Source: Porphyra umbilicalis
Taxonomy: Eukaryota > Rhodophyta > Bangiophyceae > Bangiales > Bangiaceae
Assembly: GCA_002049455.2 (NCBI GenBank)
Contig: KV919139.1
Coordinates: 1-64,000 of the forward strand
Direction: 5' to 3'
DNA: 64,000 bases
Shown in pieces: positions 43,089 to 54,574 of the stretch. Position numbers and translations under genes: made by a program. Each line of letters opens with the position of its first letter. The first letter of the stretch is position 1. The notes beneath the pieces are model-generated. The model was not told where the DNA came from. It saw only the letters and a list, made by a program, of their open reading frames with translations, and searched no databases.

Positions 43089-46000
43089 ATGGACGGAGGC
43101 GCTGCTGGCATGGGCGGCATCAAGATCGAGAAGTTGACGGAGACGAACTTCCACGAGTGGCGTCAGCGCATCAAGATGGTCCTCGCGCTGCGCGATTTGG
43201 ACGATATGGTTGACGAAGACGGCAAGCCGACGGACGCGGAGACCCGCGAGTTGGCGGTGTGGAAGCGTCGAGACACGAAGGCGAGCGCCATCATCGGGCT
43301 CACCCTTGGGTCTGAGCAGCTCGAGCACGTGTTGGGCTGCAAGACGACGGCGGAAATGTGGTCGACGCTGCAAGGTGTCTTCCAGCGCAAGAGTTTGATG
43401 AACAAGATGAAGGCGCGACGCGAGTTCTACACCGTCGAAATGACCGTCGGCGAGGGCATGCTGGGCTACATCAACCGCGTGCGCAACCTCGGCGAGAACC
43501 TCAAGGCCATGGGCGGCGAGGTGACGGAGATGGACGTTGCCATGAGCGTCCTCAACGGGCTGACGTCAAAGTACAAGAACCTGCTGGTGGCTCTCGACGC
43601 CAAGGGCGAGGACGAGCTGAGCCTCGACTTTGTCAAGAGCCGCTTGCTTCAGGAGGAGCGGCGGCAGGCGGACAAGTCACCGTTGACCAAGCGCATTGGC
43701 GACATGGCACTCGTCGGCGCCAACTATCGAGGTCAAGGCCGCCGTGGCGACCTCTCCAAGATCGAGTGTTACTACTGCCATAAGTTTGGGCATATCTCTC
43801 ACGATTGCCCAGAGCTCAAGGCCAAGAAGCAGAGACAGGACAAGGTGGCCGCGATTGCGGCTGACTATGGTAGCGACAGCGACGACGCCATCTGTCTGGT
43901 AGGCAACGCAGCTGACACCGATGACATTTCCAAGTCGTGGCTTGTGGACTCTGCGGCGTCTGCACACATGTGCTGGATGCGCGGGTGCTTCGACGACTAC
44001 CATACGACCACGGGACGGAGCGTCACCATGGGTGACAAGGGGTCCGTAGCCACGGCGGGCGTCGGAACCGTTGTGCTCAATGTCATCGTTCACGGCAAGA
44101 CGCGCAAGATCAAGTTGGAGAAGGTACTCCATGTTCCTACAATGGGCTTCAACCTCATGTCGGTCGGCATGATGGAGGAGTGTGGGGCGGAAGTGTCATT
44201 CAAGGGCGGTAAGACGATCATCAAGATGAACGAGAAGACGGCTGCGTGCGGCACTCGTAAGAACGGGCTCTACCACCTGGACATGGCCCCACTGTCGGAT
44301 ACTGCTCCGGTGGCCTCTCTTCAGCTCTGGCATGAGCGCCTTGGGCTTGTCAACGTGGCTGATGTTAAGCGGATGATCAAGAACAAGGACATCAATGGAC
44401 TCAAGTGCTCTTCCATGGCGGTCAGGGACGTCTGCGAGCCGTGCGTGTATGGAAAGGCGGCTATGACGCCTATGCCTAGTGCAGGAGGAGGTCGAGTGAC
44501 CAAGCGCCTGCAGCTCGTGCACTCGGACCTGGGCGGGCCAATGTCGGAGCCGTCGCGTGGCGGTGCGCTCTACTTCGGCACTTTCACCGACGACTCCTCA
44601 CGCTGGACCGACGTGGTTTTCCTGCAGAAGAAGAGCGATCTGCTCTCTGAGTACAAGAAGTGGCTGACTAAGGCCCAGCTGCACACGGGAACCAAGATCA
44701 AGATCCCGCGATCCGACAATGGCGGCGAGTACGTGTCGAACGCATTCAAGGCTCTTCACGATGAGAACGGCACGACGCACCAGACCACGGTGCCCGACAC
44801 GCCGCAGCAGAGCGGAGTTGCTGAGCGGTTCAACCGAGTTCTCGTGGAGATGGCTCGCACCATGATGCGACACAAGGACGTCGATCAGGATCTTTGGGCG
44901 GATGCCATCAAGACGGCGGTGTACATCAAGAACCGCGTCACCAGCCGGGCGCTCCCCGTCGGCAAGACGCCTTTTGAGCTGTGGACCGGGAATAAGCCTA
45001 ACGTAAGCCACATGCGGGTGTTTGGGTCTACATGCTGGGTGGTGCTGCACAAGAGTCACATCGACGGCAAGTTTGGCGACAAGGCGGCGAAGGGCGTCTT
45101 CTTTGGCTATCCCGAGGGCAGCAAGGCGTACAAGGTCATCCTCGACGACGGCAAGGTCGTCAAGGCACGAAGCGTCGTGTTCGCCGAGACGAACGTAAGC
45201 GAGGTGGCAGAAGTTGCAGAGGAGCTTCCCGGAGACGAAAACGTCGGAGTCGAGACGGGTTTGCGCTCTGCAAGCGACGGCGAAGACGTGGATGCTGACA
45301 ATGACGACAAGGACGACAAGCAAGACGATGGATCTGACAAGTCCGCGGACGACAATCAAGGTTGTGGCGGCTCTCAAGACACGCTGCGTCGGAGCGGCAG
45401 AGCACGGCGACCCCCTGTAGAGTACTGGCGCCCGGTGAGCCTGGTTGCTCACGAGGCGCCCTCGACGTACGTGCAAGATGTTAAAGGGCAGCAATCGGCT
45501 AAGTGGAAGATTGCCATGGACGAGAAGATGGAGGCCATCCGCAAGAACAAGACTTGGCGCTTGACGGATCGCCCGGCCTGACGACGCGTCTTGAAGGGCA
45601 AGTGGGTGTACAAGGTCAATAACGAGGTTGACAAGGACGGGAACAACACGACGCGGCACAAGGCGCGCCTGTGCTTCATGGGGAACCGGCAGATCAAGGG
45701 GCTCGACTTCAACGAGACGTTCGCGCCGGTGGCCAAGTTCACTACCATCCGATGCATCCTGGCGATGACAGCGGCGAACGGGTGGGAGCTACATCAGATG
45801 GACGTCAAGACGGCATTTCTCAACGGCGACCTTGACGAGGAGGTCTACATGGAGCAGCCAGACGGCTATGTCGATCCGACGTATCCTGATAAGGTGTGTC
45901 GTCTCCTCCATGCGCTGTATGGGCTGAAGCAAGCTCCCAAGATGTGGTACGCCAAGCTCGACGACTTCCTCAAGTCGCAGGGGTTTGACAACATTGACCC

Positions 46001-47015
46001 GGATGCATGCCTCTACCTCCTCATGGATGACGGCGAAATCATCATCGTCCTGGTGTACGTCGACGATCTCCTGTTGGTGGCATCAAGCCTGGCGGCGATC
46101 TACAAGATTAAGGACGCTCTGCACAAGCGTTTTGAGATGAAGGACCTGGGCGAGGCGAAGGTCATCCTCGGGCTAGAGATTAGGCGTGACAAGGCGTTGG
46201 GCACCCTCAAGCTGTCGCAGGGCAAGTACGCGGCGCAAGTGCTGGAGAAATTCGGGATGGCGGAGTGCAACCCGATCGGAACGCCGCTGGAAGTGGGCCT
46301 GTAGCTGGTCAAGGCCGACGAGAGCGACGACGCGCTGCCCTACCACGACGCCGTCGGCAGTCTAATGTACCTAATGGTCGAGACACGTCCTGACCTCGCC
46401 TTCGCTATCGGGAAGCTGAGTCGGTTTGTTTCGTGCTACGGCAAGGAGCATTGGGCGGCGATCAAGCGCGTTCTACGGTACGTCGAGGGTTCGATGGACA
46501 AGGGGCTGGTCTTCGACAAGAACTCTTCCTGTGTTCTACAAGGCTTTAGTGATGCCGAATGGGCGGGTGACCACGAGACGCGACGTTCCACGACGGGCTT
46601 CACCTTCATCTTTGGCGGAGCAGCCGTCAGCTGGGGTTCTAAGTTGCAGATGACGGTGGCGCTGTCGACGATGGAAGCCGAGTACATGGCACTATGTGAG
46701 GCCAGCAAGGAAGCTGTTTGGCTCAACAAGCTCGTGCAAAGCGTGGCAACTCAAGGGCTGCGGACAGCGATCTCGGGCGGGCCGATCAACATCAAGGTAG
46801 ACAACAGCGGGTGCATTGACTTCTCCAAGATTCCCGTCGAGCACAAGCGGACTAGGCACATCGACATTCGCTACCACTTTGTGCGCGAGGCCATCGCAAC
46901 GGACAAGGTGACACTGGAGCATTGTGCAACGGACGACATGGTGGCGGACCCGATGACAAAGGAGCTCGGCAAGACCAAGCACGACAAGCATGTCGAGGCC
47001 ATGGGGCTTTGCTGA
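43089..47015 (+). pseudogene. Copia-1 gag-pol polyprotein with two in-frame stops
   Basis: One frame of 1,308 codons, no frameshift, TGA at 45579 (codon 831, between integrase and reverse transcriptase) and TAG at 46302 (codon 1072, after RT). Gag residues ~1-220; CCHC knuckle CYYCHKFGHISHDC at ~227-240; protease LVDSAASAHM at ~283 (canonical DSGA is DSAA); integrase LWHERLGLVN (second His replaced by Leu), CEPC, D in HSDLGG, D in RSDNGGEY, E in GVAERFNR. RT has TFAPVAKFTTIR, MDVKTAFLNG, LHALYGLKQAP and YVDD. RNase H has GFSDAEWAGD, STMEAEYMAL and VDNSGC. The domain order protease-integrase-RT-RNase H is diagnostic for Ty1/Copia. The altered protease and integrase residues plus the stops argue it is inactive, or moved by proteins of other copies. 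Confidence 0.9.
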
Positions 47016-47050
47016 AAAAAAGAACCGCCGCGGCAACAAGCAAGGAGGAG

Positions 47051-47469
47051 TGTTGGACTGCGATGCTCGTCGCCGACTCCACTGGCGGTTAGCGGTTGGA
47101 CGATGGTCGGTGACCCTTATGGTACCCCACATGGTACATTTGCAAGACGTGGTCAAGTTACACACATTTGTGTTGGGTCATCTTGGGGCGTTACTTTTGG
47201 CATGTTTTGGATTTGATCTTCGCTTTGCTCTAGTGGCTTTTGATCTGGTGAGTGATTCGATTTGGTGCGAGGGCGTGGGCGTCGGTGTGGGCGCGAGAGG
47301 GGGGAGCACTTGGGCCGGTGGGGACTATTTGAGAGGTGCTCTCGGTTGGGAGAGGCGGGCGATCCTTAGGACAACCAACAAAGCACGTTCGCACACACAC
47401 ACACAAGCTCAAGCCACTCAACCACTTCACCGTGGTCCCCCCAACCCCTATCCCCACTGCGATTCAACA
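47051..47469 (+). repeat. Copia-1 3' LTR
   Basis: 419 bp, preceded by the purine tract AAGGAGGAG and followed by the duplicated target TCGGG. Confidence 0.95.
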
Positions 47470-47570
47470 TCGGGGATTTGACTACCCCGACGACAAGGCG
47501 GAAGCCAGGACGCGGGTCCGTGTTGTCGAGAGTGGGTATGGGGTCCGTACCCCGAGACCGGTTACCACCG

Positions 47571-47756
47571 GGTCGGGTGCGCGGTGCAGCACTTGCTGGG
47601 TGGTCATTGTCGTTGCCGGGTGGCGCCGACCTCGTCGGGGTTTTGACTAACCAGGCGACGAGGCGAAAGCCGGGGCGCGGGTCCGCGTTTTGTCGGCACG
47701 GGGCTGTCCCGTCTCTTCGTGCCCACGCACAGGTCGAGGCCTAACGGTAAGCTTGA
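47571..47756. repeat. second unit of a diverged tandem duplication
   Basis: Shares order and words with 42451-42508 + 47475-47570 (GCAGCAC, GGTGGCGCC, TCGTCGGGG, TTTGACTA, CGCGGGTCCG). It contains no gene. Confidence 0.5.
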
Positions 47757-49883
47757 GTGGGGGTGCGCTACCGCGAGGTGGAAAACCGCGAGGTTGCGGA
47801 CCCGGTGAGTGTGGGTTTGCGCTGGGTGGGGGGGGCGGCGCGCACGGCGGCAAGGACGGCAAGCCCGGCAGCGACGGCGGCAAGGGCGGAAAGCCCGGCA
47901 GCGACGGCGGCAAGGGCGGCAAGCCCGGCGGTCACAACGGCAAGCGCGGCAAGCGCGGCGTCGGCGGCCAGGGCGGCAAGCGCGGCGTCGGCGGCGGCAA
48001 GGGCGGCAAGCGCGGCGTCGGCGGCAAGGGTCAACACCCCCGAACGGCCAAAGCTATGGCGGACTCGGCCGCGATGGCGGAGGACGGCGGCGTTGCCGAT
48101 GGCGGGGCGTTCATCGACGGGGCGCATGCCGCCGCGGGGGGCCATCCGGAAGTGGATTGCTCCACGGAACCCGGAGGTCTTGCGCCAGTTTCGGCCTCCC
48201 GGCTCGTACTGCGCACACGCGGAACTTGTGGAGGTGGTTGACGGGGTCCCGCGGGTCACCGACAACCGTCTCTACGACATGTGCGTGCGCAACCGCGCTC
48301 GTGCGCACACGCGTCGTGTATACGCGCAGTAAGAGGCGTTGCCTGTCTTCGTTGACATGATGGCGCAAGCCGGGTTGCCGGACCACGCGGGCGACCGCGT
48401 GGCCGAGGTCCATGGGGACCTGTACCTTGGGAACCAGGGCCCCCAGCGTGGTGTGTACGAGGTGATGTCGTTTTGCAACGAGGTCGTGCGCTACAAAGTG
48501 CCTTTGCACCCGTTCCACCGCTTGGTTTACGCCAATGCGCTTCTGTTTCCTGGGAAGGGGACAGAGACGGTCGAGGCGGCGGCCAACTCGTTTTGCCGCT
48601 TGTTGCGCAACTGGCCGAAAGCCGTCTTCCTCGAGCGGAATCTCGCCGAGGACCTTTCGGTCCCGTTCGGGCACGACTCCGGCCTGGAGCCGTACCTTGA
48701 ACAGCTCGCGCTGGTGAAGAACGAGGAGAACGATAACGTCGAGGACGATCGCAGTCCGCGTGTCTCCGGGTTACCGAACCCCTTCCGGTTGCCGATGTTT
48801 CCATCCGACCTCCGTCGGGCCGCCGACACGCGCTTCTTTCGCGGTCGCGAGTTGATGCCCACCGCGTGGGCGGCTGAATTTATCCGTGCGCCACGGACGT
48901 TCGACTTGTCCCGTTGGCTTCCGCCTATCCCGGCATGGGAGCCTCACACGGGGTTGTGGGTGGGGACCCCCGTAGTGGTGTCGTACCTTGCGGATGCGTT
49001 GCGCAACGCCTACAGCTCAGTCTGGCAGGAGGCGTACTCCGAGTACTACTGCAACTAAGTTGATGCGTGGGTTCACACCCTACAGGAGGACAAGCTCTTC
49101 GTCCACTTGAACGATAGGACGCTTCGTCATTTCGACGTGTTGGACACGTCCAAGTTGAAGGACGCGCCCGACGGCAAGGCCAAGTACGTCTTGTACGGCA
49201 AGATGCGTCAGGCCTTAAAGGCGTTTCCCTGGCGGGAGTTCCTTCAGGACGTTGTCTGGCGCGACCGCGACTCCGGGGAAGCCCGTCAAGTGCGGATCAC
49301 GGTCGACGCGACAAAGGAGTACGGCTTTTGCCTTTGTCACCCTTGTGTCGATTTCGACTGGGCGTTGGACCCGGACGCGCCACTCTCGATGGCTCGAATC
49401 ACTTCGAGCCACCCCGGGGTGTGGCGCCGTGGTCGTCGGAACTGAGCTCACGCCGTTGGCGACGCCCGAGAGGGCCGCTACCGCCCGCGTTCGCCGCGGC
49501 GCGATCGCTCGCCGTCTCCGCCCCGGGCGATGGATGCCACTTGGCCAACCCGCGCGTCTTCCTCCGCGGCGGTTGCCTTGTTTGGGTCGGCGCGCGCGCG
49601 CAATGTACGCTCTCGCGCGCCCCGTGGGACGGCCTTGTCGGCGGTGGCTAACGCCTGGGTCGAGCAGATCGCGGGCCTGCGAACCACTGTTGAGCGCGCG
49701 GACGGACGGGGTGTCGAGCCGGCTTTGACCATCATTGGACAGGCCGTGGCTCGCGCCGTTGACGGCAATGCCACCTACGGGCGATTCGCCCAGCACCTCG
49801 AGGCTATCCAGCCAGAGGAGGAGGCCAAGCCGGCGCGTTTCAACGCGCAGAGCATCCTTGGTCGTCGGACCCATGAGGGCGTG
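47757..49883 (+). pseudogene. unknown 700-codon ORF, three in-frame stops, cut by the Gypsy LTR
   Basis: A single frame stays in register from about 47757 to 49883 with TAA at 48330, TAA at 49056 and TGA at 49443 and no shift. The start is uncertain. The first ~90 codons include a GGK/GKRG-type tandem repeat (47860-48030). The part from ~48160 is clearly protein-like: LRQFRPPGSYCAHAELVEVV, FHRLVYANALLFPGKG, SFCRLLRNWPKAVFLERNLA, FRLPMFPSDLRRAADTRFF, KAFPWREFLQDVVWRDRDSG, then an Arg/Ser/Pro linker (RPRSPRRDRSPSPPR) and a helical tail (LSAVANAWVEQIAGLRTTVE). The frame is interrupted at 49884 by the Gypsy LTR, so its C-terminus is missing here. I recognise no family. A gag-like protein or a host gene are both possible. 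Confidence 0.5.
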
Positions 49884-50534
49884 TGTAGTACTACGGGGCC
49901 CCCCTGGGCGCCAGGGGGCCACCGCGGGGACGACGGCGACGGCGGGGGACGTCGGTCCCCGACGCGTGGGGGCGACGCCAGCGGCGGTGGTGGCCGACGG
50001 GTTGGCGACGCGGGATGGCGGGGCGAGGGGGCGGCCCCGCTGCCCGGCTCGGGCCCCTTGAGGGAGCGCACCCGATCCGCCGCGCCCGGCACGCGGGCCC
50101 CGCGGGAGGCCGGGTTGGCGCGCCCGAGCGGGCGCTGGCGCGCCCGAGAGGGCGCGGAAGGCGACGGCCGACCGGGCGCCACGCGGCGGGTGCAGCGCGT
50201 TGCGCGCGGGACGGTTTCTCCCCCTCGTCTGTAATGATCGCCTCGGGGGACTTGACATGCATGGAGGGAATTATCTGCATTGGTTGGTGACGGCCCGGGT
50301 CAATTCCCATTTGGGGAATTTGGGCCCGGGCGACGGTTTCCGCCCTTTTAGGACGAAGGGCGACGACGGTGGGAGGCACCGTCGTCGCCGGCAAGTAAAC
50401 CGTGTCTCAATGTCTTGGCGTTTCGATCGGCCCGACTTCCCGGACCTCGAGTCCCATAGCGGGTGTCGCGCGAGCGGCTGAGACGGCCGTTACTTCCCTC
50501 CTTCTGAGGTAACCCCCTAGATTGTGGTACTACA
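49884..50534 (+). repeat. Gypsy 5' LTR
   Basis: 651 bp, starting TGTAGTA and ending TACTACA, a perfect 7-bp terminal inverted repeat, with the primer-binding site two bases later. The 3' partner is outside the window, so the length rests on the terminal repeat and the PBS. Confidence 0.8.
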
Positions 50535-50536
50535 TT

Positions 50537-50552
50537 TGGCGCTCCGGGTGAG
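50537..50552 (+). promoter_or_regulatory. primer-binding site of the Gypsy element
   Basis: TGGCGCTCCGGGTGAG, two bases after the LTR. TGG matches the CCA end of a tRNA, so this element uses ordinary 3'-end priming, unlike the two Copia elements. The tRNA is not identified. Confidence 0.7.
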
Positions 50553-50683
50553 ACCCGCGGTACGCACACTGTGCGCGTCGCGGATCGACACCTCTTTCGG
50601 TACCAAGATTCGGGGGACCCTCGTTGGTTGTATTGCGGTGCGGTGACAGGAGGACATCCGATCGATACGCGGGCCCCGCTTCC

Positions 50684-53458
50684 ATGGCTCGCGGATCTTC
50701 CTCACCTTCCCCGCTTGACGGGGGCGCTCCTCCTTTTGAGATGCCTGGCACCAGCCGGGTGACGGACGCGCCACCGGCGGGAGACCCCGGGGCAACACCG
50801 GCCTTGGGCGCCGTGGCCCCCGTGGGGGGTGGAAGGGCGGTCCCGGTTGGCGGCGGCGGTACGGTGGCGGGTGAGTCGAACTCCCCGCCCGAGGACCCCG
50901 GCCGCACGCCGACCACCGGGGCTCGTCCTCCTCCCGGCGCGGGACGGACGTCCACGCTGATGGAGCCCCAGGCAGGGGGTGCGGGGGTTCACCCTTCCCC
51001 CCTGGACGGGCAGCGCCTGGAAGGGGCGCCGCCCTTTGGCCCTCCCCGAGTGGACGCGGTGGGCGGTTCATCGGGAACTGTAGTTGGCGGGACCCCCGCG
51101 AGCCGGGGGCCGCGTCGACCAATGGACGCGCTGCCGCTCGAGGAGGACGAGCGGCAGCGCCAAGAATTACAGCGGGCGTTCGGGGTCACCCCGGAGGAGG
51201 TGGCCCGGGCCCGGTGGCAGAGGACCACCCGGGACCACTGGTCCCTGGACGCGCCGTCGGCGACGGGCGGGTCGGGGCCCAGCCTGCAGGGGATCGGCGG
51301 AGCCGCGGCCCCAGGACCACCTCCGTCGGTGGCCGACCCCGGGCACCTGCGCCACTTGGCTCAGGTGTTCCGCGACGCCGCGGAGGAAGCGTCGACCGCG
51401 GCATCGGACGGGACCCCGGTCCCGGGGCGGGGCGCGGCCGTGGCCCTGGCCCTGGCGGCGGCCCAGGGCCCCTCCCCCGAAACCGCGAGCGCGGGGGGGC
51501 CGGCACCCCCGGAACCCGGGTCAGGCACGTCCAGGGAGCGTACCCGGACGGGGGGCACAACCCGGACCGGGGCCGCCTGGACGGTGACTGCATCGCCGGG
51601 CGCGCGCCCTGCGCGGTCTCGGTCCCGGCGGGGCGCCGAGCGCCGACACCTGAAGGCCGCCCCCTCGAAGGGCCACCGACGGCGGCGCCACGCCCGACGG
51701 GCGCCGTCGCCCCCCTCGTCGGGGCCCCCCTCGTCGACCGAGAGCGACGACAGTCCGTCAAGCTCGTCGTCCGCCGCCAGTAGGGCGGAGTCGACGGACA
51801 GCAGCGACGGCTCTACCTCTTCCTCCGCCACCGGCAGTGACCCCGGCGCAACGCGCCGCCGACGGCGGGCACGGGCTGCCGACAAGCGGCCACACCGGGC
51901 CCTGGTTCAAAAGGCGCTGCGCGCCTTCCGGCGGGAACAGCGGGAGGACACGGTGGTCGACCCCCGCTTCAAGGGGCTCCTGTCGCCGGAACGGTACCGA
52001 CTCGCACAGCGAGGGGGCCGCCTACACCTTCCGCGAGGCAATTCCATCCGCGGTATCCGCGCGGACGTCAAGGCCTTGATGCACACCTCGCGGCAGTTTG
52101 CGGGGGATACCCCGTTGGGGTTGGTGGCGTTCCTTGGGAACTTCCAGACGGCAAGCGACGGCAGCGGGCTGAACGAGGGTACGGCAGTGACACTGCTGCA
52201 GTACTTCGTCACGAGCGAGGTGCCCGGCGTGCTCCAGCGCGCCAAGGACACCCACGCCTCGCGGCAGCTCACGTAAAAGCGCGCGGTCCACGCTCTACTC
52301 AACGAGTACCTCGACGGGGACGACCTGGTGGACCACCTCCAGGCCCTCATGCAAGCATCCCAAGAGAAGTGGGAAGACGAACACGAGTTTGCGAACCGCA
52401 TCCTCGATGCTAACCGTGCCTTGGGCTCGGTCCTACAAGAGGCCGAGCTGAAGAGTATCCTACTCAAGGGCGTTGGACGGGAAGTCCGGGCCCTGGGGCG
52501 GAACTTCAATACCCAGGGCCGGACCTTCCCCAAGCTGCGCAAGTTCCTTGCCAAGACGGGAGCAGCTACCCGGGAGGCCCGGGGGGTCAAGCTCCAAGCC
52601 AAGCCCAAGGGGAGCGCCTCCCGGTCGGTCGGCGGCGAAGAACGGGAGGCCCGTCGGGCCCGGCCGGCGGCATCCGTCGCTCTCCCGGTGGGAGCCGCCT
52701 CGGCCGCGGCTGCTCTGCCCGTCACGGACTACGGGACCGAGGCGGAGCGGGCCGAGTGGGCCGCGGTGTTGGCCGCGTCGGGGACGCCCGGTGATTATGG
52801 ATCCTCGGGCGACGTCCCGGTACTACCGGTGGACAGTCTCCCGCACGCGTCGGGCTGGCAACAGCAGCCCGCGTGGGGCGGGCGCCCGGAGTTGTACCCC
52901 GTGCATACGGGGGCAGGGCGTGGGCGCGGTACCCTGGCGCCGGGCACCCCGGTGCCTCCACGGCCGGGAACCGTCTTCCCGCACACGGATCGCCCCCCGC
53001 GGTTTCCCCGAGGCGGGGCGCCTCCACCGCGTGGCGGCGGATGGAGTGGGGCACCCGAGGCGGGGCCCCCGCCACGTCGGCGGGGGGCCTGCTCGTTCTG
53101 TGGCCACCTGGGGCACTGAGTGTGGGAGTCCCCCGCCCAGTCTCCCGAGGTGCGGGCCCACGGGCGCGCGCTGCGCGAAGCAGTCGCGGCACACCGTAAC
53201 GGGCGGGGACCGGCTCCGCCGGCACCCCTGCCCCTGGGTACGGGACCGCCGGTTCCACCGGTACCGCCGACCGGCGCCAACCATGGGACCGTCCCGCCGG
53301 GCACGGCTGTCTTCGTCCACGCCGTGGAAACGGATGACCGGGCGTACCCGGACGTAGCGGGCGACGAGGGGGAGAGCTCCTCCGAGGAGTGGATCGCGGG
53401 CGCCGACGGCGCGAGTCGTGGGGACGGCCACCCCTGCCACGCCCAGGGAAACGAGTAA
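50684..53458 (+). pseudogene. Gypsy gag, two in-frame stops
   Basis: ATG at 50684 (MARGSSSPSPLDGG). About 925 codons in one frame ending TAA at 53456, with internal TAA at 52274 and TGA at 53117 and no frameshift. The first ~320 residues are Pro/Gly/Ser-rich linker. The capsid-like part lies at ~51900-52560 (KALRAFRREQREDTVVDPRF, GLVAFLGNFQTAS, AVHALLNEYLDGDDLVDHLQ, WEDEHEFANRILDANRALG). A zinc knuckle near 53090-53130 reads CSFCGHLGH-stop-VWES: the TGA replaces one residue of the loop and the last Cys is Ser, so the knuckle is doubly broken. Gag packages the element RNA. Protease and the rest of pol follow in the -1 frame, reached by the signal at 53446. Confidence 0.8.
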
Positions 53459-53485
53459 GGGTCAGCCCCCTTAGTGGGCTGCCCA
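53446..53485 (+). promoter_or_regulatory. programmed -1 ribosomal frameshift signal between gag and pol
   Basis: The heptamer G GGA AAC (53446-53452) sits in the gag frame exactly as X XXY YYZ, one codon before the gag TAA (53456). After a 6-base spacer a stem forms between GGGTCAGCCC (53459) and GGGCTGCCC, about nine pairs with one bulged T. A second small hairpin (ACGGAC-GTC-GTCCGT) follows, leaving room for a pseudoknot. The pol frame is -1 relative to gag. Confidence 0.8.
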
Positions 53486-54175
53486 CGGACGTCGTCCGTC
53501 TCAAGGCACACCGGCACTGCTACATCACGGCGACCCGCCTGCGCCAGGTACGCAAGCGGCGGGCCGCTGCGGGATTCCCGCCGGCGCCCGCCTTCTGCCC
53601 CCGCATCCTCGCGCGGCCCGGGGGGGTCAGCCACGCGACGGCGGACGAGCCGGACCACTGCCCCGTCCCGGCGACGCCGGTGGCCGCTGAGGCCGTCCCT
53701 TCGTCTCCGCCGGTCGCCGCGTCGGTCCTGGCCCTGGGCCACTCCGACCCCCGGCCGTGGGGTGGCGGGGATGGTATCCCAGCGGACCTACCCGCCAACG
53801 GGGCGCGCACCGGGCCAGGGCCCCGGCGGCGCCTCGGGGGACGCGCCCGGCGCGAACGTATCCGCTTTCTCCGGCACGCCGCCGCCGTCGTGGACCCCAC
53901 GCACGCGCCGGGTACCCCGCCCAGGAACGGGGAAGTGCTGCTCTTCAGCCTGCATAACTACCGTATCGTGGCCTCTCTGGGGCTGGACAAGCTGTCGCTC
54001 CGCGCGTTCGGCGTCCTCGTCGACACGGGGGCGGGCCCCAACTTGGTCCGCCGGGACGCCCTCGCTCCTGACTGGCTCCGCCAGGTGGTCACCTCTAAGG
54101 ACGAGGAACAGGTACGTCTGCGAGACGCCAACAACGCACGGTTACGCACTAGCGGGACCGTCACGCTGTGGCTCC
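53459..54175 (+). pseudogene. Gypsy protease, N-terminal part, interrupted by Copia-2
   Basis: -1 frame relative to gag. After a linker rich in Arg/Pro/Ala, the strand LLFSLHNYRIVASLGLDKLS leads to the catalytic loop GVLVDTGAGPNLVRRD (Asp at 54022-54024), typical of retroviral-type aspartic proteases that act as dimers. The frame is open up to the duplicated target GCTCC (54171-54175). The missing half lies at 60094 onward (IVPVPFLVVDDLSVPVILGC, then FIDDNAHAIL) and joins in frame when Copia-2 and one target copy are removed conceptually. Confidence 0.85.
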
Positions 54176-54574
54176 TGTTGAGGCAGCCCCCCAAGCCCGC
54201 GCAGGTAAGTCGGAGTTACCGCGGACTGCCTGGCTCATTCCATGAGTTACTTATGCGGTCATCGGCTTGTTTGGCTGTGCCATTGACATGCATTGCTGTA
54301 TGTGTGTGATGTATTTACTTGTACTTGTATCTCGCGGGCAGCTCACTTTGCAGCTGAGCTCGGGGAGATTCTCGTGGGCTCCTCGAGGGGTGTCGCGATT
54401 TGTGGGGTGGTGAGAGCATGTACCCTCCAAGGGAGGGAGCACTGCGCTGGCGGGGGGTGCCCCGGCAGGACGTGGCGAGAGAGGCACACGGAGGGGTTAC
54501 GAGCCTGCTGGCCTCGCGCCTCAGACCGCTCTCGAGTAAAGCAACGCATCCACCCAACAACCGCTCACTTCACA
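54176..54574 (+). repeat. Copia-2 5' LTR
   Basis: Starts TGTTGAGGCAGCCCC, ends CGCTCACTTCACA. CAG|GTAAGT at 54202-54210 is a full consensus splice donor; the end of the LTR plus the next G gives an acceptor CTCACTTCACAG. Confidence 0.95.

Larger units (their letters stand above)
42509..47469 (+). mobile_element. Copia-1, full-length Ty1/Copia retrotransposon with TCGGG target duplication
   Basis: 4,961 bp. The 419-bp LTRs (TG...CA) differ at one base. TCGGG occurs immediately outside both ends (42504-42508 and 47470-47474). Internal order: primer-binding site, gag, protease, integrase, reverse transcriptase, RNase H, polypurine tract (AAGGAGGAG at 47042-47050). The polyprotein has two nonsense codons and degenerate active-site residues, so this copy is probably not autonomous despite looking recent. 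Confidence 0.95.

Noticed and set aside
42439-43137. ORFs spanning the Copia-1 LTRs (also 46990-47481)
   Set aside because: They translate LTR DNA and are identical in both LTRs; no protein is implied.
47690-48360. Collagen-like GGK/GKRG protein in overlapping frames
   Set aside because: The short tandem repeat keeps three frames open; only the frame continuing into the 47757-49883 ORF has non-repetitive protein-like sequence.
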